Below, one piece after another: positions 9,348-18,103 of a stretch of DNA of 64,000 bases. This DNA comes from RYN-230 sp963770545 (GTDB taxonomy: Bacteria; Actinomycetota; Actinomycetes; Streptosporangiales; Streptosporangiaceae). The stretch lies in NCBI GenBank assembly GCA_963770545.1, contig CAVYQF010000031.1:248001-312000 (forward strand), read 5' to 3'. The stretch's first letter is position 1; each line of letters starts with the position of its first letter. The notes beneath the pieces were generated by a model that saw only the letters and a list, made by a program, of their open reading frames with translations, did no database searches and had not been told where the DNA came from. A program made the position numbers and the translations under genes.

Positions 9348-9947
9348 TCACTGAGCGCGCTCCGGCCGGCCAGCGGCCCACTCGTGGTCGAGGATGGACA
9401 TCAGCACCTCGTCATACCAGCGCCCGTCGTGCAGCACCGACTCGCGGAGGCGGCCCTCCTCGACGAACCCGGCCTTCTCATAGGCACGGATCCCGGCGGG
9501 ATTGAACGGGGCCACGCCGAGCTGGATGCGGTGCAGGCCCATCTCGCGGAACCCGTAACTGACGATGACGCGCATCGCATCCGTGCCGTAGCCATGGCCG
9601 ATGTACTCACGGCCGAGGGCGATCCCGAGCGTCGCACACCGGTCCTTGGGCCGCGCACCCCACATCCCGATGTTGCCGACCAGCACCGGCGGATCATCCA
9701 GCGTCTCGATGGCGAAGCCGAGGTTGTCTTTGTCATTCGCGCTCCACTTCGCGATGCGCTCCCTCGCTGCCGCTTCCGACGGCGGGACCACCCAGTTCGA
9801 CAGCGTGGCCATGCGCCCCGGATCCATCTCCCACTTCGCGAGCACCGGCAGGTCGTCGTCCCGCACGCCGCGCAGCCGCACCCGCTCCCCGACCAGGATC
9901 GAGTCGCCGTACCCGAATGCGCCAGAAACATCGGTGAGTTCGGTCAT
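9348..9947 (-). CDS. GNAT acetyltransferase (RimJ/RimL-like)
   Basis: The product has 199 residues from the ATG at 9947. The ribosome-binding site is weak; the frame extends further but without family similarity. RVRLRGVRDDDLPVLAKWEM opens the Acetyltransf_3 fold, the acetyl-CoA loop is REYIGHGYGTDAMR, and MGLHRIQLGVAPFNPAGIRA plus YEKAGFVEEGRLRES are diagnostic of the RimJ/RimL-type protein acetyltransferases. The substrate is unknown. Confidence 0.88.
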   Translation of the reverse strand: MTELTDVSGAFGYGDSILVGERVRLRGVRDDDLPVLAKWEMDPGRMATLSNWVVPPSEAAARERIAKWSANDKDNLGFAIETLDDPPVLVGNIGMWGARPKDRCATLGIALGREYIGHGYGTDAMRVIVSYGFREMGLHRIQLGVAPFNPAGIRAYEKAGFVEEGRLRESVLHDGRWYDEVLMSILDHEWAAGRPERAQ

Positions 9948-10175
9948 GGAGCTGATACTGCCGCATGCCTCGCCCTGCCGGGCGGGGCGCACCCTGCGCT
10001 GGCAGAGGGCGCGGATCCGGATTGGACACTTCCCTAAATACCTACCAATTGGATCATCAAAAAAGGAATACACCCCGCGGCGGCCCGGCGAATCCGGCCT
10101 TGGCCAGCCGATGACCCACTGAGCCACTCGCCCGTCGGCGTGTTGGCTACCTGAAGCTACGTCAAGGAGTCCCCG

Positions 10176-10923
10176 ATGACCCTGGCCGACCAGGATGTTC
10201 CAGTAGCCGCCTGGAATGAGCCCGACGGCCTGATCCCGCGCGGCACCGTGGTCGTGATTCCCGGCCGGGGAGAGCTGCCCGCCGTCTACGAGCGCTTCGG
10301 GCGGCGGCTGGGCAGTGACGCCTACCGGGTCCGGGTGGTGGCTGATCCGGTAGTGGACGCCGAACTGGCCCGGGCGCAGATTTCCGGCCTCCTGGCCGAC
10401 TCCAGCGGGCCTGCGCCGCGGGTGCTGGCCGGATCAGACGGGCGCTCTTTTCGCGATCATGCTGGCCAGATCGGGTGTGGGCGCTGACGTGGACGCGCTG
10501 CTCCTGGCCGGCCTGCCCGCCGCACCGCAGGCTGGTCCGGCGGCCTCCTGGGAAGAGGAGCTAGACGCCAGGACTTTCTGCCCGACACACCGCGGGCGGC
10601 TAGCTGCCTCGGCCGTGCGCCCGGGCGCGCTCTACGAGCCCATTCCGGCCGACTGGCTGGAGCGTGCCGATCTGGAGGGGTTGCGTATACCCATTCTCGG
10701 CCTCCACGGCAGTGACGACCCGATCAGCCCGCTAGAGCAGGCCCGCGACCGGTATGCCGCGGCTCCCTCGGCTGAACTGGTCAGCATTACCGCCGGCCGG
10801 CACGACGTGCTCAACGACCAGACCCACCGGACGGTGGCGGCCGTCGTCGTGCTGTTCCTGGAGCGGATCCGGCAGGACTCGGGCCCGCGCCGGATTGCGG
10901 TCGCGGAGGAGCTGGGACCATGA
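10176..10923 (+). pseudogene. Alpha/beta hydrolase, frameshifted at the nucleophile region
   Basis: An AAGGAG ribosome-binding site precedes the ATG. The first frame (to about 10440) carries GTVVVIPGRGELPAVYERFG and ends at VLAGSD. The second frame resumes with FAIMLARSGVGADVDALLLA and contains the acid residue in LHGSDDPISPLEQARDRY and the catalytic histidine in ITAGRHDVLNDQTHRTV. One missing base at about 10438 separates them. Rejoined, it is a normal hydrolase of about 248 residues. This is either a recent pseudogene or a base-calling error. Confidence 0.75.
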
Positions 10924-11143
10924 TGAACGGGCCTGGCGCCACCGTTAGGGCGACAGAGTTCGGGGGAGGCCGCAGGAACCTGCCCGGATCGGTACCCGCC
11001 CGGGTCCAGCCGAAGGTGCGCCGGACCCGGTTGTGCCTACCGGAACCGGAGCGAAGTGTGCTTCATATGTGCTAACCCAGCCTCGGAACAGGCAAAAGTG
11101 GCTGACAGTAGCGGAATCCACAGAACGAACCCGAAGGAGAAAC

Positions 11144-11803
11144 ATGGCTCTCGCGATTGGGGACACCGCCCCAGACTTCACCGCCGACACGACTGAGGGG
11201 CCGATCAACTTCCACGAGTGGATCGGTGACTCGTGGGCGGTCCTGTTCTCGCACCCGAAGGACTTCACGCCCGTCTGCACGACCGAGCTCGGCTATATGG
11301 CCAAGATCAAGCCTGAGTTCGACAAGCGGAACGTGAAGATCATCGGGCTGTCGGTCAACCCGACCGGGAAGCACGAGCAGTGGGCGAACGATATCCAGGA
11401 GACACAGGGGACCGCGCCCAACTATCCGATCATCGGCGACGGCGACTTCAACGTCTCGAAGCTGTACGGGATGCTGCCCGCCAGCACTTCGGGCGACCCG
11501 GCGAGCCGCACGCCAGCCGATAACCAGACGGTTCGCAACGTGTTCGTTGTCGGCCCGGACAAGAAGGTGAAGCTGATCCTCATCTACCCGATGACGACCG
11601 GCCGCAACTTCGACGAGGTCCTCCGGGTGATTGACTCGCTGCAGCTGACGGCCAAGCACCGGGTCGCCACGCCGGTCAACTGGAAGTCGGGCGAGGACGT
11701 GATCATCGCCGGCTCGGTGTCCGATGACGAGGCGAAGACGATCTACCCGGAGGGATGGAAGGCGCCCCGGCCTTATATCCGCATCGTGCCCCAGCCGCGC
11801 TGA
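11144..11803 (+). CDS. 1-Cys peroxiredoxin (Prx6 type)
   Basis: The product has 219 residues from the ATG at 11144, which has an AAGGAGA ribosome-binding site; the upstream extension of the frame is not conserved. The peroxidatic cysteine is Cys45 in HPKDFTPVCTTELGYMAKI. The long C-terminal domain with HRVATPVNWKSGEDVIIAG, SDDEAKTIYPEGWK and PYIRIVPQP is diagnostic of the Prx6 group, which reduces peroxides with one cysteine plus an external thiol. It is cytosolic. The upstream 220 bp are free for a promoter. Confidence 0.95.
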   Translation: MALAIGDTAPDFTADTTEGPINFHEWIGDSWAVLFSHPKDFTPVCTTELGYMAKIKPEFDKRNVKIIGLSVNPTGKHEQWANDIQETQGTAPNYPIIGDGDFNVSKLYGMLPASTSGDPASRTPADNQTVRNVFVVGPDKKVKLILIYPMTTGRNFDEVLRVIDSLQLTAKHRVATPVNWKSGEDVIIAGSVSDDEAKTIYPEGWKAPRPYIRIVPQPR

Positions 11804-11911
11804 GCCCGGCGAGGGCGCCGGGATAGCTGACGGCGTTGGCGATATCGTCCGGCTGCCCGATCCTCCGCCCGGGCAGCCGGACGGCCATGTCAGCCAGCCG
11901 GGCCTGCGCTT

Positions 11912-11941
11912 TTCGCCCTCCGCGGTCAGGGGGAGGGCGAA
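11912..11941. terminator. Bidirectional terminator hairpin
   Basis: TTCGCCCTCC (11912-11921) and GGAGGGCGAA (11932-11941) form a perfect 10-bp stem with a 10-nt loop, between the convergent peroxiredoxin and lipoprotein genes. Confidence 0.8.
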
Positions 11942-11967
11942 TCCTCGCTGCCTTCCGCAGTCGGCGG

Positions 11968-12789
11968 TCAGGCCGGACGGTTGAAGGGCACGGTGACCGT
12001 GATGGTGTCGGGGAACCAGTGGGCTCCCCCCGCATGCTGCGGCGCCCCGCATACGGTCTGCAGGTACCTCATGGGCGGCCCGAAGCCGACCAGCGTGTCA
12101 CCGGCCGGAAACCCGTAGCTGTCCTGGATGACGTAGGAGAGCGTCCCGACGTATCGCCCGTTCTCGCGGCGGCCGTTCCCGGTCACGGTCAGGCCCTGAG
12201 TGCCGCGAAATCCCCAGTACAAGTCGCTGGTCTTGGACTCGAAGGCCACCGTCGGCAGCTTCGCGGCGGAGAGCCGAAGGCGGGTCCGGCCCGCCTTCAG
12301 CTGGCTGAGGACCGCTTCCTGGACCTGGCTATTCACCATCCGGAAGGCGCTGCTCGCCCGTACCTGCCTAGAGATCGGCGACCCGGCCCGGTAATCGACC
12401 TTCGTGCCCTTCCCGGTCAGGAAGTGCGCCAGGAGATGAGCCGACGCGGGGAAGCCGGCCAGATCGAACCCGCGAGCCACCCTGACGCCCAGAGCCTCGT
12501 CGGCCCCGAACGTCGCGCCGTCGCACTCGGCCTTCGGCGTTTGCGCATGCGTGTCCTGGCTTCCGTTGGGCGGCAGGGGGTGGACCCCCGTGACGCTGAA
12601 CCCACGCGGGGCATCGGAGGAGGGAGCCGCGGTGGCCGGGGGAGACCCGGCAGCGGGGGGAGACCCGGCAGCGGGGGAAGACCCGGCAGCCGGCGATGTC
12701 GCCGAGCACCCCGTCAGCACTGCGACGACGCACAGGAATGCGGCAACGATGATCGGCTCCTGGGCCAGCGTCCGGTGGGGGCCTCGCAC
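11968..12789 (-). CDS. Lipoprotein of unknown function
   Basis: The product has 273 residues from a GTG. The N-terminus has a hydrophobic core ending in the lipobox LTGC, so it should be lipid-anchored on the outer membrane face. A low-complexity linker of repeated PAAGSPPAAGS follows, encoded by the tandem DNA repeat at 12641-12695. The remaining ~200 residues, with RLSAAKLPTVAFESKTSDLY and GLTVTGNGRRENGRYVGTLS, match no family I can name. It is divergent from the P450 gene, and the 198 bp between them should hold both promoters. Confidence 0.75.
   Translation of the reverse strand: MRGPHRTLAQEPIIVAAFLCVVAVLTGCSATSPAAGSSPAAGSPPAAGSPPATAAPSSDAPRGFSVTGVHPLPPNGSQDTHAQTPKAECDGATFGADEALGVRVARGFDLAGFPASAHLLAHFLTGKGTKVDYRAGSPISRQVRASSAFRMVNSQVQEAVLSQLKAGRTRLRLSAAKLPTVAFESKTSDLYWGFRGTQGLTVTGNGRRENGRYVGTLSYVIQDSYGFPAGDTLVGFGPPMRYLQTVCGAPQHAGGAHWFPDTITVTVPFNRPA
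12641..12695. repeat. 18-bp tandem repeat, three units, within the lipoprotein linker
   Basis: Units of GGAGACCCGGCAGCGGGG start at 12641 and 12659, with a slightly diverged third from about 12677. As 18 bp is six codons, the copy number can change without frameshift and would alter only linker length. Confidence 0.85.
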
Positions 12790-12987
12790 AGCCTGAGCAT
12801 CCCACGCCCGCCCGCGTGATGATCAGGCTGATCAGTCCGCATTCGGCGCCAGTTCCCGAGGCCGCCCTGCTGGCCATACGGCGTGCTACGTGGCGTGCAA
12901 GCGAAATGCAATAAAACCGTCCGGGCCGGCCTCCGAAGCTGGAGGCGGGCGGGGACTGCCCCAGCCCGGGAGCCCGAAGGAGTCGTC

Positions 12988-14130
12988 GTGACCGCCACCG
13001 CCACCGGCCACCCGCCAGTCTTGCGTTTCGATTCCCAGCCCGACGGGGGGCCGCCGCCCACCCTTCGCGCCGGGGGCCATGACTTTGCCCTCCGTCCCGC
13101 CGGCGGCCCCCCGATGCTGATCCTGCGGCGGCGTACTGACGTACTCCGCGCCCTCACCAGTACCCGGAATTTCGGCATGGCCGCCGTCACCGGGACGGGC
13201 GGGCTGCTCGGCTGCCCGCTCACCGGTGCGGAAATGCAATCGCCGGACGGTGGCCTGCTGAACATGAACCCGCCGCGGCTTCGCTCGTACCGGCAGCGGA
13301 TTGCCGGGCTGTTCACCCGCCGGGCTGCGGAAGCGACCCGCCCGCTGGCCCAGGCCATCGCCCGCAACCTCGCCGACGCGCTGCACAGCCGCGCCACCGC
13401 GGACGCTCTCACGGGGTTCGCCGAGCCGTTCACCACCACTGCGGTCAGCGCGGCCATGGGGACACCGCTGGCCGACTGGGACCGGATCCTCGACGCCTCC
13501 CGGATCGCGTTCGCCGTCGTCCCCGGCCCGCACGCCGTCAATGACGTGGCCGCGGCCTGGGCCGATCTGTACAGCTACTACACCCAGGCCGCGGCCGGGC
13601 CCAGCGGGGGATTAACGACCCAGCTGGCCAGAGCGCTGGATGGGCACACGGCGGGCCAGATCGCGCACGTCACCGGCACCGTCTCCAACGGGTTCGGCGC
13701 GATGCTTCCCGTCCTCGCCGTCGCTATCGCCGAGCTCGCCCAGCAGCCGCACGTCGTCACCTCGTGCACCCGGGGGGAGCGCACCTGGGCATCTGTCGCG
13801 GATGAGCTGCTGAGTACCCGCGCCATGTTCCCCGTCGCCCTCCCGCGCATCGCCCTGGCCGACACGTGGCTCGGCGGACGGCTCATCATCCAGGGCACCA
13901 CGGTGCTGCCGTCCCTCATCGCCGCCGCGCACGATGGCCCGCCCTCACCCAGCATCCCGTTCGGGGCCGGCCCGCACTTTTGCCCTGGGGCGGCGCTCAC
14001 CCGCGTGTGGCTCTGTGCCGCGCTCGAGGTGTTCTTCGGGGCGTTCCCCCGGGCGCGGCTGGCGGGTGACCTGGACTGGCAGGCGGGGACGCTGCCGGTC
14101 CCCCGGGAGATAACCCTGGCGCTGCGCTAA
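12988..14130 (+). CDS. Cytochrome P450, divergent
   Basis: The product has 380 residues. I chose the GTG at 12988 for its GAAGGAG ribosome-binding site; the earlier frame start at 12883 has none. The heme loop FGAGPHFCPG is intact, with the ligand Cys332. The C-terminal sheet LADTWLGGRLIIQGTTVLPS is also typical. Unusually, the I-helix acid-alcohol pair (AGxxT) is replaced by a GTVSNGFGAML stretch and the K-helix ExxR reads ELLS, without the arginine. Both are normally needed for oxygen activation and heme-pocket folding. It may be catalytically atypical or inactive. No ferredoxin or biosynthetic partner is adjacent. Confidence 0.85.
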   Translation: MTATATGHPPVLRFDSQPDGGPPPTLRAGGHDFALRPAGGPPMLILRRRTDVLRALTSTRNFGMAAVTGTGGLLGCPLTGAEMQSPDGGLLNMNPPRLRSYRQRIAGLFTRRAAEATRPLAQAIARNLADALHSRATADALTGFAEPFTTTAVSAAMGTPLADWDRILDASRIAFAVVPGPHAVNDVAAAWADLYSYYTQAAAGPSGGLTTQLARALDGHTAGQIAHVTGTVSNGFGAMLPVLAVAIAELAQQPHVVTSCTRGERTWASVADELLSTRAMFPVALPRIALADTWLGGRLIIQGTTVLPSLIAAAHDGPPSPSIPFGAGPHFCPGAALTRVWLCAALEVFFGAFPRARLAGDLDWQAGTLPVPREITLALR

Positions 14131-14169
14131 CCGGGTCACGCTCCCAGCCCGGTGCCGGCCATCCAGGTT

Positions 14170-14601
14170 CTACCGCTGGCCGGAGATGACGACCACCGGG
14201 CAGGCCGCGTGGTGCGTGACCTGAGAGCTCACGGAGCGGGCCAGCATCCGGGCGATGCCGCTGCGCTCTTCGACAACGACCATGTCCGCGTCATGCGAGG
14301 CCTCGATGAGCGCGTCGGCCGGCTGGCCGATGAAGCCGCGCACCGTGACCGAGGTGGGCCGGTCATCGCCGAGCTTGCTCATCGTCTTGCTTACTGCCGC
14401 CTTGACGGCGTTCACAGTCTTTTCTGCCTCGGGCCGGTCCGCGGGATAGATGATCGGACTGCCAGTCCAGGGGCTCGCGGCGACCTGGTGGACGGCCAGC
14501 ACCGTCAGCGGAGTGTGCTCAAGCGTCGCGTGCGCCACTGCCCATTCGAGAGCGTGCTCCGAGTCAGCTGAGCGATCAAGGCTTACCACGATTCCAGACA
14601 T
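14170..14601 (-). CDS. Universal stress protein, ATP loop altered
   Basis: The product has 143 residues from the ATG at 14601, with AGGGA just upstream. The fold is clear: IVVSLDRSADSEHALEWAV at the N-terminus and ARSVSSQVTHHAACPVVVIS at the C-terminus. The ATP-binding motif, normally G-x2-G-x9-G-S/T, reads EERSGIARMLARS, so the glycines are lost. It is therefore more likely of the non-ATP-binding UspA type. It is a single gene, transcribed away from the tetR at 14782. Confidence 0.9.
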   Translation of the reverse strand: MSGIVVSLDRSADSEHALEWAVAHATLEHTPLTVLAVHQVAASPWTGSPIIYPADRPEAEKTVNAVKAAVSKTMSKLGDDRPTSVTVRGFIGQPADALIEASHDADMVVVEERSGIARMLARSVSSQVTHHAACPVVVISGQR

Positions 14602-14781
14602 TTCCCTGCTCTTTTTCTTAAGGGCTGCTCCCTGCGGGCGGCCACGTCTGCTGGAACGCCGCTCAGTGATGAGCGTTTCCGGCCCTAACACCCTTCATGC
14701 ACTAAACCGGATGATCTATGCGCCTTCCATGCGCGCATACAGCTACCGATGTGAGCCAGCGCGCCAGCACGTTGATCTTCA

Positions 14782-15444
14782 CTACCGGCTACGGGGGAGC
14801 AGCTGGCTGACGAGGATGTCCTTCAGCCATTGTCCGTACCGGCCAGGGGGCCAGCCCCGGTCGCAGACGAGCAGCCGGTAGACCTCGGGGGACATAAGCG
14901 CGTGGATGATGTCCGCAGCGTCGCGCTCGTTCAGGTTCGGCCGTAGCTGGCCTGCGCGGGCCAGGGACCGGGCGATCTGCCCTTGGCCCTCTTGCCGCTT
15001 TTGCGAGTATTCGTCGAGCAACGCCGCCGCTTCGGGGTCGGCGCCAGCGGCGCTCACCAGGATCCGGTAGACGGTTGCCGACCGTGAATTGATCTCGCAG
15101 CAGATGGTGGCGAACCCCGACAGCTGCCTCTCGGGATCCGCGTCGGCAAAGAGCGCACGGGCGCTGGCGCGGCCCTGCAGGGGTACCGCCTCGTCGTCAC
15201 CGGCGATTGAGACGTCGAGCAGGGCCTTGAGGATGCCGAGTTTCGAGGAGAACAGCCGGTACACCGTCGCGGGTGGGACATCCGCCAGGTCGCTAAGGGC
15301 CTCGATGGTCGTTGCAGCGTAGCCGCGGTCCAGGAATAGGGTCCGGGCGGCCTGGACGACCGCGGCGCGCGCCAGGCGCGTCCGGGCCTGGCCGCCCTGG
15401 CCGCCCTGGCCGTCGGCGGATCGTCCCTTGACATCGGTAGCCAT
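14782..15444 (-). CDS. TetR-family regulator, divergent from an ICMT-type methyltransferase
   Basis: The product has 220 residues. The helix-turn-helix is clear: VQAARTLFLDRGYAATTIEA followed by DVPPATVYRLFSSKLGILKA. The N-terminal 20 residues are a Gly/Gln-rich tail. The C-terminal ligand domain is not assignable. It faces the membrane methyltransferase at 15649 across a 204-bp gap containing two inverted repeats (15461-15496), so it probably represses both genes. Confidence 0.92.
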   Translation of the reverse strand: MATDVKGRSADGQGGQGGQARTRLARAAVVQAARTLFLDRGYAATTIEALSDLADVPPATVYRLFSSKLGILKALLDVSIAGDDEAVPLQGRASARALFADADPERQLSGFATICCEINSRSATVYRILVSAAGADPEAAALLDEYSQKRQEGQGQIARSLARAGQLRPNLNERDAADIIHALMSPEVYRLLVCDRGWPPGRYGQWLKDILVSQLLPRSR

Positions 15445-15460
15445 GAAAGTGATAGTACCG

Positions 15461-15496
15461 CTCTCAAATTGAGAGTGCTACTCTCGATATGAGAGT
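15461..15496. promoter_or_regulatory. Two TetR operator-like inverted repeats
   Basis: CTCTCAAATTGAGAG (15461-15475) and ACTCTCGATATGAGAGT (15480-15496) share CTCTC/GAGAG arms. A third half-site ATGAGAGG follows at about 15504. They start 17 bp upstream of the tetR start codon, the classic position of an autorepressor site. Confidence 0.75.
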
Positions 15497-15648
15497 CCTC
15501 CACATGAGAGGCATGCCAATGATGACCACCCAGAACCCGGCCGGCGGGAACGATGCCCGGCCTGCGCATAACAGGGTCGGCTCGCTCACCGGCTCGAGCC
15601 TGACTCGTCCCCAGCAGGTCAGCACCAAGGCCGCCGGGTGATCCCGGG

Positions 15649-16197
15649 ATGGTAATGCGCAGGTCAATTGCGGTGGCAGTCACCGTGGCGTGGGGCGTGG
15701 CTCTCGGGGTGACCTTCGGCGGCCTGCTTCCGTACCTCCTGAACGACTGGCACTTCCACCGGCCACTGCCTTACTGGGCACTCGCGCAGGTGGCCGGGGG
15801 GCTGCTCATCTGCACGGGCCTCGTCCCGATAGTGGCTTCGTTTATCGACTTCACCAAGGCTGGCGGCACCCCCGTGCCGGTGGCATCGCCGCCGCGCCTG
15901 GTGGTGAGCGGGTTCTACCGATACGTGCGCAACCCCATATACGTCGGCTTTATGGCCGTCCTGATCGGCGAGGTCCTGCTGTTCGGGTCGCTGGGCCTGG
16001 TGGAGTACACGCTCGTGGCCTGGTGTGTCGGCGCAGCCGCGGTGCGCTTCTATGAGGAACCCACCCTGGTCCGCAAATTCGGGGCGGAGTACCAGCATTA
16101 CCGGCGCGCCGTGCGGGCCTGGATCCCCCGGCTCCATCCGTGGACGCCCGGCGAGCCAGTCAAGTCGGCGGAACGTAACCAGCCCGGCAAGCGCTGA
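15649..16197 (+). CDS. Isoprenylcysteine carboxyl methyltransferase-like membrane protein
   Basis: The product has 182 residues with four to five hydrophobic segments. The C-terminal part GFYRYVRNPIYVGFMAVLIG and RFYEEPTLVRKFGAEYQHYR are the signatures of the ICMT/PEMT integral-membrane methyltransferase superfamily, including the NP and EE-x-L motifs that contact SAM and substrate. Bacterial members methylate lipids or small acids, and the target here is unknown. It is probably controlled by the divergent TetR regulator. The start (15649 or the ATG at 15655) lacks a strong ribosome-binding site. Confidence 0.9.
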   Translation: MVMRRSIAVAVTVAWGVALGVTFGGLLPYLLNDWHFHRPLPYWALAQVAGGLLICTGLVPIVASFIDFTKAGGTPVPVASPPRLVVSGFYRYVRNPIYVGFMAVLIGEVLLFGSLGLVEYTLVAWCVGAAAVRFYEEPTLVRKFGAEYQHYRRAVRAWIPRLHPWTPGEPVKSAERNQPGKR

Positions 16198-16249
16198 GAG
16201 ATCGCCAGCCGGAGGCTCATCCTGAGTCGCCCCACCGTGCCGCCGGCAC

Positions 16250-17341
16250 TCACGGCGGATCCGGCTCCGCGCCTGCGAATACTCCGTGAGTGCCGGGCGG
16301 GACTTGGCCGAGGTGGTCAACGAAGGCCTGGCTGATGATGGCGGTGGCGCTGGTGGAGTCGCCAGTGCTGGTCATGATGGTGCGCTCGCCGATGAGCTGC
16401 AGGGTGGTCTGGCTGAAGATCAGCTCCGCGCGGATGCCGCCGGCGGCCTGCGCGACCGCCACGCCGTGGCGGCCGATCGCGTCGGTGGCCTCGGGCACCA
16501 GCGTCACGCCCGGGATCAGGGCCGCGGCCCGGTACAAGGCGGCGGTGACTTTCGGCGGGGCGATCTGGTCGCGGAGCAGGTCGCCGATGGTGACGAAGGC
16601 CTCCTGGTCAGGGTCGGGCCCGTGCCCGCGCTCAACCCGGTAGATCATCGCGAGCAGGGCATGCGGGTCGCCGGGCAGCGTTTGCAGCAGCCGATAGGTC
16701 GCATCGTTCAGGCTGCCGATGCTCGGGCACTTCACGCCCGGTCCCTGCCCGGTGAACCGGGACGTGATCGCTGGGCCCCGGGGCGGGATGGCGCGCTCGA
16801 GTCCCATGCGGCACACGTCGGCCACCGGCATCCAGATCTGTGTCGTGATTGGCTTCTTCAGGTGAGGATGACGGGGGAACGAGCCGCGCTTGATGGGCTG
16901 CATCGTTTGCAGCTGGCGCGGCGAGAACAGCGTCGCGTCCTTGGTCTCCGCATACATGTACTGGCTGTCCCGGACGTGAGAGGTGGGCTGGCGGGCGGCG
17001 GCGTCGGCCACTTTGGCCAGGAGCTGGACGGCGCCGGGGCTCGCGGGTGGCAGGCCGCCCCGGGATGCGATGCTGATCGCGATCGCGGCGGCGGCCAGGC
17101 CCATCACCGCCGCACTGGCGCCCAGGGTGAGACCGCGCGGGCGGCGCAGCCGGGCGTTTGGGCTGGCGGCGCGCGGCCCGCCGGGCGCGGGGGACTGGAT
17201 GGGCTCGCCCCGCCGGAATTCCGTGACCAGGTGATCCTTCAGCCGCTGGCCGTGCCCAGGCGCCATGTCCCCGGTCAGGTCTTCTAGCAGCCTGGTCAGC
17301 GCGGCCAGGTCCTGCCGGGTCTGGTCAGGGCGGGTTCTCAT
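16250..17341 (-). CDS. CU044_5270-type membrane protein, sigma-factor partner
   Basis: The product has 363 residues from the ATG at 17341, which overlaps the sigma gene stop (ATGA). The N-terminal cytoplasmic part (LAALTRLLEDLTG) precedes one membrane helix (LGASAAVMGLAAAAIAISIA), then a large extracytoplasmic domain with SQYMYAETKDATL and GHGPDPDQEAFVTIGDLLRD, typical of the CU044_5270 family. These are encoded directly after ECF sigma genes in actinomycetes and are presumed to restrain or sense for them. Confidence 0.88.
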   Translation of the reverse strand: MRTRPDQTRQDLAALTRLLEDLTGDMAPGHGQRLKDHLVTEFRRGEPIQSPAPGGPRAASPNARLRRPRGLTLGASAAVMGLAAAAIAISIASRGGLPPASPGAVQLLAKVADAAARQPTSHVRDSQYMYAETKDATLFSPRQLQTMQPIKRGSFPRHPHLKKPITTQIWMPVADVCRMGLERAIPPRGPAITSRFTGQGPGVKCPSIGSLNDATYRLLQTLPGDPHALLAMIYRVERGHGPDPDQEAFVTIGDLLRDQIAPPKVTAALYRAAALIPGVTLVPEATDAIGRHGVAVAQAAGGIRAELIFSQTTLQLIGERTIMTSTGDSTSATAIISQAFVDHLGQVPPGTHGVFAGAEPDPP

Positions 17342-17991
17342 GGCGTTCGCTCCTGCGACGGGCGGACCGGCCCCGGCTGCTCGATATCTTCTGGGCCGCC
17401 GCCGAGGTCCTGGCTCCGCGTGGCCGGTGGCCGTGCGTCGTCGGCGAGCCCCCGCAGGCGGCGGCGCGCCCGCCACAGCCGGGTCCGCACGGTCCCTTCG
17501 GGCACGCCCAGGGCCTGGGCGGCCTCAGCGCAATCCAGCCCGGACCAGACGCAGATCAGCACGTCACGCTCGCGAGCCGGCAGGCCGCGGACGGCGGCCC
17601 GCACCGCCGCGAGCCGGTCCCTGTCATCCAGGCGGGCGGTGAGCTCGTCGGCGAAGTCGGGCCGGGGCGGCGGGGGTGACAGGCGGCTCAGCGCCGCCTG
17701 GTGCCGGCGGGCTGCACGGGCCTGGTTACGGGTGACGTTGACCGCGATGCCCAGCAGCCACGGCCGCAGCGACCCGCCGTCTGGTCTGACCGCCTCCCGA
17801 AGCCGCCACGCCTCCAAGAACGTCAGTGAGACCACTTCCTCGGCCGCTGACCAGTTGCCGCTCAGCCCTAGGGCGTACCGGTACACCGCCTGCGCGTGCT
17901 CGTCGAACAACGCGGCGAACGCCTCTGAGTCACCGGCGCGGACACGGCCACGCAAGCTTGCCTCCACATTTATGTACTGTCCGGACACCAC
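17338..17991 (-). CDS. ECF RNA polymerase sigma factor
   Basis: The product has 217 residues from a GTG. The sigma-2 region is AFAALFDEHAQAVYRYALGL and EEVVSLTFLEAWRLRE. Sigma-4 is GLPARERDVLICVWSGLDCA with EAAQALGVPEGTVRTRLWRA as the helix-turn-helix. A 45-residue Pro/Glu tail follows. It is translationally coupled to the downstream membrane partner, which is probably its regulator. Confidence 0.93.
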   Translation of the reverse strand: MVSGQYINVEASLRGRVRAGDSEAFAALFDEHAQAVYRYALGLSGNWSAAEEVVSLTFLEAWRLREAVRPDGGSLRPWLLGIAVNVTRNQARAARRHQAALSRLSPPPPRPDFADELTARLDDRDRLAAVRAAVRGLPARERDVLICVWSGLDCAEAAQALGVPEGTVRTRLWRARRRLRGLADDARPPATRSQDLGGGPEDIEQPGPVRPSQERTP

Positions 17992-18103
17992 CGTTACGTT
18001 CTCTTCGCGGCAAGTCGCCCTCCACTTACGCCTGCGTGCACTACGGAGACTGCCCCTGATTCGTCTGTAGGTCTCTGGGCGGCCAATGACGGCGGCTGGG
18101 CAG

